Of a stretch of 30,522 nt of DNA, positions 7,201 through 14,448 are shown piece by piece. Position 1 is the stretch's first letter. Each line of letters begins with the position of its first letter. Origin of the DNA: an uncultured Clostridia bacterium. Its GTDB lineage: Bacteria; Bacillota; Clostridia; Christensenellales; Aristaeellaceae. Position numbers and translations under genes: made by a program. The notes under the pieces were generated by a model. That model made no database searches, had not been told where the DNA came from, and was given only the letters and a program-made list of their open reading frames with translations. The DNA is taken from NCBI GenBank assembly GCA_934621505.1, contig CAKTUU010000028.1, forward strand, positions 1-30,522, given 5' to 3'.

Positions 7201-8412
7201 TTAAAACCGGGCCTGGAACACGATTCCGCCGTCCCGGCTTTGGACGGTCAAATCGCCCCCGTGTGCCTGAGCCGTGGCCTTGGCGATGGACAGGCCGATG
7301 CCGTTGCCCGCCTTCGCGCCGGAATGGGAAGCGTCGCCCCGGTAAAACCGGTCGAACAGCCGGTCCAGATCGGCGGGGGGATGGGCGCAGGTGCTGTACA
7401 CCTCCATCAGGGCTTTTTTACCCTTGCGTTGCACCGTCAGGGAAATGGCGCCCCCCTCATCCGAATACTTGACCGCGTTGTCCAGCAGAATGGAGATCAT
7501 TTGCTGCACAGCCGCCTTATCGCCGGTCAGGGTCACGCCGTCCTGAATCTGGCAGGCGTAGGTTTTGCCCCTGGCCTTGGCCAGCGAGGCAAAGGGCTCG
7601 GAAATCTCCCACGCCGCGTCGCTCAGGGAAAAGGGCGTTTTTTCCGGGAAGGGGTTTTCTTCGTCCAGACGGGACAGGGTGACCAGGTCCCCAATCAGCC
7701 GCGACAGCTTCAGACACTGCTGCTGAATGGTGTGCACCCATTCGGTGTTTTCATTTTCCAGAGCCAGCACGTCGGCGCTGGTGGCAATGGCGGTCAGGGG
7801 GGTTTTCAGTTCGTGGCTGGCGTTGGTGATGAATTGCTTCTGGGTTTCCATGTTACGCATATACGGTGCGATGGCCCGGGAGGAAAACGCCAGAATCAGC
7901 ACAAATACCGCCGCCAGCGCCACAATGGCAGTCAGCAGCGTATGGTTCAGCAGGCCCTTCATGCTTTGCAGCTCCCGCTCGGAGTTTAGAAAAATCAGCT
8001 GGGCCCCTTCGCCTGTCTGCACGACCAGATAGCGGTAGCCCTGATAATAGCCGTGCGGCCGCCCACCCTTCAGCACCTGCGCGGCAAAGGCTTCCGCGTC
8101 CTCCTGGGTAATGGAGGCGATGTTATCCTGGTTTACGCTGGTCACCCGGCCGTCCGCGTCGCAGGTTACGGTAAAAAAGCGCATCATGAACCGCACCTCT
8201 GGCGAAAAATGGCGCAAAGCGTCGTCCTGACCGGGCCGGTCCCGCTTCTCCGGAGGATTCCTGGCTTCCAGCAGATTTTGCAGGGTATCGTCCTGCTGCT
8301 GGGTCACGTTGGTATAGTTGACCACGTTGATGACGCACAGCAGCGCCAGAATCACCGCCGTGAACGCCGCCATGGCGGCCTGAATAAAGCGCCAGCGCAT
8401 TTTTTTCAGCAT
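7201..8412 (-). CDS. sensor histidine kinase of the efflux-linked two-component system
   Basis: A 403-residue membrane kinase. Helices at about 9-31 and 156-178 flank an extracytoplasmic sensor domain of about 120 residues. The dimerisation domain carries the phospho-acceptor His200 in NASHELKTPL, followed by an N-box (ILLDNAVKY) and a late G-box (GNGIGLSIAKATAQAHGG). It starts 4 bases after the response regulator stop, using a GGAGGG site inside that gene's end. The pair lies divergent to a MacAB-like efflux operon, so the expected signal is an envelope-active toxic compound or peptide; the ligand itself is unknown. Confidence 0.92.
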   Translation of the reverse strand: MLKKMRWRFIQAAMAAFTAVILALLCVINVVNYTNVTQQQDDTLQNLLEARNPPEKRDRPGQDDALRHFSPEVRFMMRFFTVTCDADGRVTSVNQDNIASITQEDAEAFAAQVLKGGRPHGYYQGYRYLVVQTGEGAQLIFLNSERELQSMKGLLNHTLLTAIVALAAVFVLILAFSSRAIAPYMRNMETQKQFITNASHELKTPLTAIATSADVLALENENTEWVHTIQQQCLKLSRLIGDLVTLSRLDEENPFPEKTPFSLSDAAWEISEPFASLAKARGKTYACQIQDGVTLTGDKAAVQQMISILLDNAVKYSDEGGAISLTVQRKGKKALMEVYSTCAHPPADLDRLFDRFYRGDASHSGAKAGNGIGLSIAKATAQAHGGDLTVQSRDGGIVFQARF

Positions 8413-8416
8413 GGCC

Positions 8417-9085
8417 TTATCCCTCCAGCGAATAGCCCGCGCCCCGAATGGTTTTGATTTCCACGTTGGCGTTCAGCTGCTTTAGTTTTTTGCGTAAAAA
8501 GCCGATGTAGGTCCAGATTACGTCAATCTCCGCGTCGGAATCCGCCTGCCAGATGCGCTCCATCAAATGGTCCGATGAAAAAACCTGCCGGGGATGGCGC
8601 ATGAAAAGCTCCATCAGCTGGTATTCCTTGTTGCTCAGCCGGATGCAGCCCTCCGGGGTGGACAGGTCGTACTGGCTGCAGTCCAGGGACACGTTGCCCA
8701 CCGTCAGCACCGACGGCACATAGGTGCTGCTGCGCCGGGTCAGGGCCCGCACACGGGCCAGAAACTCCGCAGAGGCAAAGGGCTTGGGCAGGTAGTCGTC
8801 CGCCCCTGCGTCCAGCCCGGCCACCCGGTCCTCCACCTGGCTTTTGGCCGTCAGGAACAGGGCGGGGGTGGCAACGCCCTGGGTGCGGGCGGCACGCAGC
8901 ACCTGTATGCCGTCCATGCCGGGCATCATAATATCCAGCACCAGCGCGTCGTATGGAGAGGACGTAATGTACGCCAGCGCGTCCGTTCCGTTGTCTACCA
9001 CATCCACGGTGTATTTATTCTTTTCCAGCAGCGCCTTCAGCGCCCGGGCGATGGACGATTCGTCCTCCGCTACCAAAATTCGCAT
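8417..9085 (-). CDS. OmpR/PhoB-family response regulator
   Basis: A 222-residue DNA-binding response regulator. The receiver domain has the acidic pocket EDE at 7-9, phospho-acceptor Asp51 in LVLDIMMPG, Thr79 and Lys101 in LPKPF. The C-terminal half is a winged-helix OmpR-type domain (VGNVSLD, LSNKEYQLMELFMRHP, WTYIGFLRKKL). The start at 9085 is preferred over a longer reading to 9163, since AAAGGAGG lies 9 bases upstream and the protein then begins with the usual MRILVAEDE. It should activate both its own operon and the divergent efflux operon through the boxes at 9132-9148 and 9217-9233. Confidence 0.93.
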   Translation of the reverse strand: MRILVAEDESSIARALKALLEKNKYTVDVVDNGTDALAYITSSPYDALVLDIMMPGMDGIQVLRAARTQGVATPALFLTAKSQVEDRVAGLDAGADDYLPKPFASAEFLARVRALTRRSSTYVPSVLTVGNVSLDCSQYDLSTPEGCIRLSNKEYQLMELFMRHPRQVFSSDHLMERIWQADSDAEIDVIWTYIGFLRKKLKQLNANVEIKTIRGAGYSLEG

Positions 9086-9115
9086 AAACGCAATCCCTCC
9101 TTTGGTACGCGAAAC

Positions 9116-9148
9116 AGCATAGCGCCGTTCCTTAAAATGTACCTGAAA
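9116..9148 (-). promoter_or_regulatory. activated promoter of the two-component operon with a response-regulator box
   Basis: On the minus strand the order is TTTCAG (complement of 9143-9148), 5 bases, TTTTAA (complement of 9132-9137), 10 bases, TATGCT (complement of 9116-9121). Half-sites repeated every 11 bases ending 10 bases before the -10 is the layout of promoters activated by OmpR/PhoB-type regulators. No good -35 box is present, as expected for this class. Confidence 0.65.
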
Positions 9149-9229
9149 ATAAGCATACCGCATTTGGCAAAAGATGAAAAGACGTTTACAAAATGTTCAA
9201 AAATGGGGATGCTTGCTTTCAGGTACATT
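9136..9229. repeat. inverted repeat in the divergent regulatory region
   Basis: The 21-base left arm (9136-9156) and right arm (9209-9229) are reverse complements with two mismatches; the shared core is AATGTACCTGAAA plus AAGCAT. The arms are 52 bases apart and hold the response-regulator boxes of the two divergent promoters. A further ACCTGAAA at 9262-9269 overlaps the ribosome binding site of the adaptor gene and may be coincidence. Confidence 0.8.
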
Positions 9230-9249
9230 TCAGCTGCCACCCATACAAT
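9217..9249 (+). promoter_or_regulatory. activated promoter of the efflux operon with a response-regulator box
   Basis: TTTCAG at 9217-9222, 5 bases, TTTCAG at 9228-9233, 10 bases, TACAAT at 9244-9249. This is the same geometry as the opposite promoter, and again lacks a proper -35. The adaptor start codon is 35 bases downstream of the -10. Confidence 0.65.
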
Positions 9250-9284
9250 CAGGCAGAACTTACCTGAAAGGAGTTTTTCAAACC

Positions 9285-10292
9285 ATGAGCAAACCCACCA
9301 AACCGCGTAAGCGGATTCTCAAAAAAATCCTGCTGACCCTGCTGGTGCTTCTTTTGCTGGCGGGAGCAGGCTGGTATGCGTATCGTTCGCTCAGGCAGGA
9401 GTACACGGAGACCTATCAGGGCTATACCGCCAGCATTGGCAGCATTTCCAATTCTCTCAGCTTCAGCGGCAATTTCAGCCTGGATAAAAGCGAAACCCTG
9501 ACGGCGGATAGCGACACCACCGTGCGCACCCTGTATGTATCCCCCGGGGACGCGGTGAAGGATGGGGATAAGCTGATGCGCATGCAAAACGGCCAGACCG
9601 TGGAGGCGGGCATGGACGGCACGGTCAACACCATCAGCGTAGAGGCGGGGGACGATGTTGTGTCCGGCGATACGCTGATTCAGGTGGCGGATTTTACGCA
9701 CCTGAAGGTGTCCATCCGGGTGGATGAATACGACATCGGGTCCGTAAAGGTGGGGGACGCCTGCACCATTACCGCCACCGCTACGGAAAAGCAGTTTGAT
9801 TCCCAGATTGCCACCATCGATTATGTTTCCGCCTCCAGCGGGTCTGTGGCCTACTATACCGCCACCGCCTATGTGGATGTGGATGACGGCGTGTATCCCG
9901 GCATGCAGGCCACGGTGACCATTCCCAGGGAACAGGCGGAAAACGTGGTGATTTTGAAGGAAGCCGCCTTGAGCTTTGATGAAACCAACAGCGCCTATGT
10001 GTGGATGTATAACGAGGAAGGCCAGCTGGAAAAGGTTCCGGTGGAAGTGGGCGTAAGCAACGGCAACTATGTGGAAATTACCAGCGGACTCAGTGACGGC
10101 GACGAGGTGTATGTGCTGGTTCAGCAGGAGGATACCAGCGCCAGTCCTCTTGCCGGCCTGTTTGGCAGCCAGCAGATGAACGGCCCCATGGATATGGGCG
10201 GCGGCCGGGACTTTGGCGATATGCCGGACTTTGGCGGCGGCGGCCCGGGCGGCGGTGGAAACGGCGGCGGCCAGAGGGGCGGCGGTCAGTGA
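9285..10292 (+). CDS. MacA/HlyD-like periplasmic adaptor (membrane fusion) protein
   Basis: A 335-residue membrane-anchored adaptor of an ABC efflux system. A basic N-terminus is followed by one membrane helix at about 13-34. A split biotinyl-lipoyl-like domain is visible at 75-135 (SPGDAVKDGDKL, AGDDVVSGDTL), then a beta-barrel domain with LKVSIRVDEYDIGSVKVGD, and a membrane-proximal domain ending at about 282. The last 35 residues are a Met/Asp/Gly-rich tail (GGGGPGGGGNGGG-type) not needed for the fold. The ATG at 9285 has AAAGGAG 11 bases upstream. Its stop overlaps the start of the ATPase gene by one base. In a Gram-positive cell the adaptor would sit on the outer face of the membrane beside the permease. 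Confidence 0.88.
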   Translation: MSKPTKPRKRILKKILLTLLVLLLLAGAGWYAYRSLRQEYTETYQGYTASIGSISNSLSFSGNFSLDKSETLTADSDTTVRTLYVSPGDAVKDGDKLMRMQNGQTVEAGMDGTVNTISVEAGDDVVSGDTLIQVADFTHLKVSIRVDEYDIGSVKVGDACTITATATEKQFDSQIATIDYVSASSGSVAYYTATAYVDVDDGVYPGMQATVTIPREQAENVVILKEAALSFDETNSAYVWMYNEEGQLEKVPVEVGVSNGNYVEITSGLSDGDEVYVLVQQEDTSASPLAGLFGSQQMNGPMDMGGGRDFGDMPDFGGGGPGGGGNGGGQRGGGQ

Positions 10293-10984
10293 TGAACACC
10301 TTCTTTTCCATGCAGGATATTGGCAAAAGCTATGTGATGGCCGGGGAGGAAATGCCGGTGCTGCATCACATCAACCTGGACGTACAGCCGGGCGAATACT
10401 TGTCCGTGCTGGGTCCCAGCGGCAGCGGCAAAACCACGCTGATGAATATCATCGGCTGTCTGGACACCCCTACCAGCGGCAGCTATACCCTGAACGACCG
10501 GACCATTCAGGACGCTACGGAAAGCGAGCTGGCGGCCATTCGCAGCCGGGAAATCGGGTTCATTTTTCAAAACTCCCAGCTGCTGCCCCGGCTGACGGCC
10601 CAAAAGAATGTGGAGCTGCCCCTGATTTATGCAGGCGTATCCCCACGGGAGCGCCGCCGCCGGGCCAGTGAAATGCTGGACCGGGTGGGCCTTGGCGACC
10701 GCATGGGGCATTACCCAAATCAGCTGTCCGGCGGGCAGCAGCAGCGCGTGGCCATTGCCCGCGCGCTGGTGGGCAACCCGTCCATCCTGCTGGCGGACGA
10801 ACCCACCGGCGCGCTGGACCAGAAAACGGGCAGGCAGGTGATGGGGCTGTTCCAGCAGCTTAGCGACGAGGGCCGCACCATCATTATGATTACCCACGAT
10901 ATGAACATCGCCGCCTACGCCCGGCGGGTGGTGCATATCATTGACGGCGTTTTGTCGGAAGGAGGCAGAAACGGCGATGCTTAA
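10292..10984 (+). CDS. ABC transporter ATP-binding protein, MacB/LolD type
   Basis: The 230-residue ATPase drives the adjacent permease. It contains Walker A GPSGSGKTT (41-49), a Q-loop FQNSQLLPRLT (92-102), the signature LSGGQQQRVAIARAL (145-159), Walker B ILLADEPTGALD (165-176) and the switch His in ITHD (200-203). The start overlaps the adaptor stop in a TGATG, and the permease start lies inside its own end, so the three genes are translationally coupled. The Leu-Ser-Gly-Gly-Gln-Gln-Gln form and short length place it in the group that exports macrolides, peptides or lipoproteins. Confidence 0.93.
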   Translation: MNTFFSMQDIGKSYVMAGEEMPVLHHINLDVQPGEYLSVLGPSGSGKTTLMNIIGCLDTPTSGSYTLNDRTIQDATESELAAIRSREIGFIFQNSQLLPRLTAQKNVELPLIYAGVSPRERRRRASEMLDRVGLGDRMGHYPNQLSGGQQQRVAIARALVGNPSILLADEPTGALDQKTGRQVMGLFQQLSDEGRTIIMITHDMNIAAYARRVVHIIDGVLSEGGRNGDA

Positions 10985-12188
10985 ACGGCTGAAGGGCACG
11001 CTTGCCATGCTGAAGGAATGCGTGGTCATGTCCCTGGACAATATTGTCAGCAACAAGGTACGGTCCTTCCTGACGGTGCTGGGCATCCTGATTGGCGTTA
11101 CCGCCGTCATTGCGCTGATTACCACGGTGTCCGGCGTGTCCGGCTCCCTGTCGGATTCGTTTAATTCCATGGGGGCGGGCACCCTGACCGTATCGGTTAC
11201 CGGCAGCGATTTAAAGGAGGGCCTGACCAGTCAGGACCTGGAGGAACTGACCCGGATCAGCGTGGTAGACGGCTTTACCCCCAACGTGTCCCTGAAGGTC
11301 CGGGTGTCCCGGGGCGGAACCTATGAAAAAAACGTTTCCGTCTCCGGTAAAAACGCCTACTACTTCCGCACCACGGAGGACCTGCTCAAGCGGGGCCGGG
11401 CGCTGAATGTGGTGGACGAGGACAATGCCTCCTTTGTGTGCTGGATCAACCAGGATATGGTGGATGAGTTTTTCTTTGGGGTAGACCCCATTGACCAGTC
11501 CATTTACATTGACGGGGTTCCCTTCCTGGTGGCGGGCATTCTGTCGGATTCGGATTCTGCCAGCATTGCCACCCTGATGGGCGGGTCGGCGGATATTCTG
11601 GTGCCCTATACCACGGCGCTGAAGATGAGCAACACCAATATGGTAACCTCCTTTACCCTGTACCTGACGGAGGGCGCCGATTCAGAGGCGGCCGCCGACC
11701 TGGTGGAGGCGGCGATGGACGCTATGTTCAGCTATGAGGAGGATTGCTTTACCGTTACCACCTTGTCCGGTATCGAGGACACCATGCAGGAAATGCTGTC
11801 CATGATGACGGCCCTGCTGGCGGGCATTGCCTCCATCGCGCTGGTGGTGGGCGGCATCGGCATTATGAACATGATGCTGACCAGCGTTACCGAGCGCACC
11901 ACGGAAATTGGCCTGAAAAAGGCTCTGGGCGCGCTGCCCTGGCAGATACAGATTCAGTTTTTGATGGAGTCCTTTCTGCTGTCCATGATCGGCGGCGTTA
12001 TGGGCGTGGGGCTTGGCCTGCTGCTGTCCATAATTTTGTGCAGGGTGCTGGGCATTACGTTTGTCATCTCCTGGGGCGCCATTGCCCTGGGTACCGGGTT
12101 TTCGGCGGCGGTGGACATTATCTTTGGCTGGATGCCGGCCCGCAAGGCCAGCAGGCTGAACCCCATTGACGCGCTGCGCTCGATTTGA
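10977..12188 (+). CDS. ABC transporter permease, MacB/FtsX type
   Basis: A 403-residue permease with the MacB topology: one N-terminal helix at about 31-52, a large extracytoplasmic domain, and three C-terminal helices beginning around MMTALLAGIASIALVVGGIGIMN. The conserved cytoplasmic motif ERTTEIGLKKALGA after the second helix couples it to the ATPase. The ATG overlaps the ATPase gene by 8 bases and has a GGAGG site 11 bases upstream. These permeases work as mechanotransmitters that push substrate out from the outer leaflet or extracytoplasmic space. Substrate is unknown. Confidence 0.92.
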   Translation: MLKRLKGTLAMLKECVVMSLDNIVSNKVRSFLTVLGILIGVTAVIALITTVSGVSGSLSDSFNSMGAGTLTVSVTGSDLKEGLTSQDLEELTRISVVDGFTPNVSLKVRVSRGGTYEKNVSVSGKNAYYFRTTEDLLKRGRALNVVDEDNASFVCWINQDMVDEFFFGVDPIDQSIYIDGVPFLVAGILSDSDSASIATLMGGSADILVPYTTALKMSNTNMVTSFTLYLTEGADSEAAADLVEAAMDAMFSYEEDCFTVTTLSGIEDTMQEMLSMMTALLAGIASIALVVGGIGIMNMMLTSVTERTTEIGLKKALGALPWQIQIQFLMESFLLSMIGGVMGVGLGLLLSIILCRVLGITFVISWGAIALGTGFSAAVDIIFGWMPARKASRLNPIDALRSI

Positions 12189-12210
12189 TTTTGTAAGGAG
12201 GCGTTTGTAG

Positions 12211-13281
12211 ATGAAGCAAATGGTACAAAAAATTTGCGTCCTGACGGTCGCGGCTTTGCTGCTGACCGGCGGCGCGCTGGCGGATACCCTGACCCTGGAA
12301 GGAACCGTAGGCGGCGACGCGGTGGCGGTATACGCCCCCATTGGCGGCACGGTGGAAAGCGTGCAGGCCGTGGCGGGGCAGACGGTGAATCAGGGGGACG
12401 TGCTGGCCAGCCTGACCACCACCAAGGTGTACGCGGCGGAGGCCGGAACCGTTACCGGCGTGTTTGGCCAGCCCGGCGATAATGCCGAAACCATAGGCGA
12501 TACGTACGGCGCGGTGATCTATATGGAGGGGGAAAGCGTGTACAGCATTTCCGCGTCCACCTCCTATGCGTACAACAAGCGGGAAAATAAATTCATCCAT
12601 GTGGGGGAAAGCGTGTACCTGAGCTGCTCGTCCGACGGCGAGCATACGGGCGCGGGCATCATTACCGCGCTGGACGGCACCAGCTATACCGTGCGGGTAA
12701 CCAGCGGCGTGTTTACCATTGGTGAAAATGTGTTTGTGTACCGGGGCGACAGCGCGGTTGCCGCCAACCGCATCGGCCGGGGACGCCTGTCCCGCACATC
12801 GCCCACCGCGGTGACGGGCACGGGCAGCCTGGTGTCCATCGCCGTTAAGGAGGGCGATACGGTCCAGCGGGGGGACCTGCTGTTTGAAACCCTGACCGGC
12901 GACTTTGACGGCCTGACCCTGACCGGCAGCCAGCTGACGGCCACCACCGGCGGCATTGTGGCGCAGGTAAACGTGGCGGCTGGCGACACGGTGGAAAAGG
13001 GCGCTGTGGTGGCGACGGTTTACCCCAGGCTGCGGGTGGAAGCGGCCGTGTCGGAATACAATCTGGGCATGGTTCATGTGGGAGACAGCGTAACGGTGGA
13101 GCTGCTTTGGAACCAGGAAAGCCAGGTGACCTATCCGGGTACGGTGGCAGCCATATCCGCCATTCCGGACACGTCGGACAGCACGTCCAGCGATGTAAAG
13201 TATACCGTGTATATCGACTTTGAAGGGGACCAGGATACCCGCTACGGCATGAGCGCCGTGGTAACCCTGGGGCAGGAATAA
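12211..13281 (+). CDS. second secreted HlyD-like adaptor protein of the efflux operon
   Basis: A 356-residue exported protein with a cleavable-looking signal peptide (hydrophobic 8-20, ALA at 22-24). Two biotinyl-lipoyl-like regions can be seen, one at about 40-100 (YAPIGGTVESVQAVAGQTVNQGD and AAEAGTVTGVFGQPGD) and one at about 205-280 (VKEGDTVQRGDLL and VAAGDTVEKGAVV), followed by a barrel-like segment with EAAVSEYNLGMVHVGDSV. It is thus adaptor-like but longer and with different anchoring than the first adaptor. An AAGGAGG site lies 10 bases before the ATG and 22 bases separate it from the permease. A terminator closes the operon. Possibly the two adaptors form a mixed ring on the permease; that is inference. 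Confidence 0.8.
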   Translation: MKQMVQKICVLTVAALLLTGGALADTLTLEGTVGGDAVAVYAPIGGTVESVQAVAGQTVNQGDVLASLTTTKVYAAEAGTVTGVFGQPGDNAETIGDTYGAVIYMEGESVYSISASTSYAYNKRENKFIHVGESVYLSCSSDGEHTGAGIITALDGTSYTVRVTSGVFTIGENVFVYRGDSAVAANRIGRGRLSRTSPTAVTGTGSLVSIAVKEGDTVQRGDLLFETLTGDFDGLTLTGSQLTATTGGIVAQVNVAAGDTVEKGAVVATVYPRLRVEAAVSEYNLGMVHVGDSVTVELLWNQESQVTYPGTVAAISAIPDTSDSTSSDVKYTVYIDFEGDQDTRYGMSAVVTLGQE

Positions 13282-13294
13282 AGCCAAGGCTGCA

Positions 13295-13334
13295 GGCGGG
13301 CCGTTGTGCGCGGGCATGACGGCCCGCCTTTTTT
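13295..13334 (+). terminator. terminator of the efflux operon
   Basis: GGCGGGCCGT at 13295-13304 pairs perfectly with 13319-13328, followed by six T residues at 13329-13334. Confidence 0.92.
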
Positions 13335-13348
13335 GCCTGCAACACTTC

Positions 13349-13377
13349 TTGACAGTGCAGCAGGGGAATGCTATGCT
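13349..13377 (+). promoter_or_regulatory. sigma-A promoter of the Syd-like cassette
   Basis: TTGACA at 13349-13354 and TATGCT at 13372-13377 are separated by 17 bases. It stands directly after the efflux terminator, so the cassette is an independent transcription unit. Confidence 0.82.
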
Positions 13378-13433
13378 TTGATCAGGGCGAAAAACGAAAG
13401 TTTGCGCCGAACCAGAAAGAAGGAGCGCCAAAG

Positions 13434-13838
13434 ATGGCCTTTTTTGATTGCGATACAGGGCGAATTGCCTTTGAGGACGGTTTGACCCTGGAAGGCGGTA
13501 TGGAGGTTGCCGGGCTGGAGGCTCTGGCCGTGGGGCAGGAGGAAATGGCTCTGGGGTCCCATGCCGCGCCGGGCGGGCGGGTCGCCGCGCTTTTGGGCGT
13601 GCGGGCAGGCAGGCTGCACAGCGTCACCCTGACCGTGGGGGAGGCCGCAGGCCACCGCCTGCCGGACAGCGCCCGCCAGCGGGAGTATCTGCTTGGCCTG
13701 TTAAACCTGCGCGATCCCTGCCCGGACACCATGGGCAGCGTGTGCGTATCCGCCCCTTTTGGGCAGCTTCTGCTGGTTACGCAGCCCTATACCGGCGCTT
13801 TCAGCGCGCTGATTCAATATCATCAGGAGGAAGCCTGA
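13434..13838 (+). CDS. small protein of unknown function, first gene of the Syd-like cassette
   Basis: A 134-residue soluble protein I do not recognise. It starts with MAFFDCDTGRIAFEDG and ends with a strand-rich part, SVCVSAPFGQLLLVTQPYTGAFSALIQYH, whose form is reminiscent of small immunity-type proteins, but no family can be named. No signal peptide, membrane segment or metal motif is seen. The ATG at 13434 is used because AAGGAG lies just upstream; a longer in-frame reading from 13368 begins inside the promoter. The next gene begins 2 bases after its stop, so the two are coupled. Confidence 0.75.
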   Translation: MAFFDCDTGRIAFEDGLTLEGGMEVAGLEALAVGQEEMALGSHAAPGGRVAALLGVRAGRLHSVTLTVGEAAGHRLPDSARQREYLLGLLNLRDPCPDTMGSVCVSAPFGQLLLVTQPYTGAFSALIQYHQEEA

Positions 13839-13839
13839 C

Positions 13840-14427
13840 ATGCAGACCGCCCTTGCCCCCATTATGCGGGACTATTTGATTCGTTTTCAGCAAACTGCCA
13901 TCAAGGAAACCGGCCGCCGTCCCCTGACCCACCTGCGCACGCCGATGGATGAAAAGCTGGTGCTGACCGGCTGTCAGCGTCCGGGCTACGCCTTTTGGCA
14001 GCCTGTAGCCTGGAAGGACGGGGATGTGCCCCTGGGTCAGGAGGCGGAAGCCTTTCACCAGAGCATTCTGGATTATGTGTCCATGTGCCAGTTTTTGGAG
14101 ATTCGGTTTCACTTGCCGGTAGCCAATACGGGAAGTCCCCTCAGCTTTTTGTACGGCCGGGTGTTTGAAACCTGCCGCAATACGGAATTGTCCCCTCCCA
14201 GCCGGGCCTTTGAGGAGGCGCGGCTGTACCAGCGGGAAAACCCTTCCCTGCCCCTGAGCTACACCATGGCCACCACCTGCGACAGCGACGAACCCCTGCT
14301 GCTGATGCTGCGGGCGGAGGATGGTCAGGCCTATGTGCGCTACGCTGCGGGCGAGCCCCGGCCTCTGTATCTGAAATTGACGGTGGACCGGCTGCTGCCC
14401 AAACTGCAATTTGTGTATGATCTGTAA
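13840..14427 (+). CDS. Syd/SUKH-superfamily-like protein
   Basis: A 195-residue soluble protein whose pattern follows Syd, the SecY-interacting protein of the SUKH superfamily: an opening helix with LIRFQQTAIKETGRRPL, FWQP at about 52-55 (YWQP in E. coli Syd), a helix-strand with EAFHQSILDYVSMCQFLEIRF, and a closing block PLSYTMATTCDSDEPLLLMLRAEDGQAYV followed by a final helix LTVDRLLPKLQF. Many SUKH proteins are immunity proteins that neutralise nuclease or deaminase toxins. The match is by pattern memory, not by search, so the family is likely but unproven. It sits between an unknown small gene and a 561-residue gene in one operon. Confidence 0.55.
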   Translation: MQTALAPIMRDYLIRFQQTAIKETGRRPLTHLRTPMDEKLVLTGCQRPGYAFWQPVAWKDGDVPLGQEAEAFHQSILDYVSMCQFLEIRFHLPVANTGSPLSFLYGRVFETCRNTELSPPSRAFEEARLYQRENPSLPLSYTMATTCDSDEPLLLMLRAEDGQAYVRYAAGEPRPLYLKLTVDRLLPKLQFVYDL

Positions 14428-14448
14428 TGGGAAAGGAGGCGGCGGCCT

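Noticed and set aside
9262..9269. Third ACCTGAAA copy as an operator
   Set aside because: It overlaps the AAAGGAG ribosome binding site of the adaptor gene and has no partner half-site at 11 bases, so chance is likely.
12118..13431. 437-codon minus-strand frame opposite the second adaptor gene
   Set aside because: Same kind of shadow; it crosses the efflux terminator and a promoter and shows no domain.
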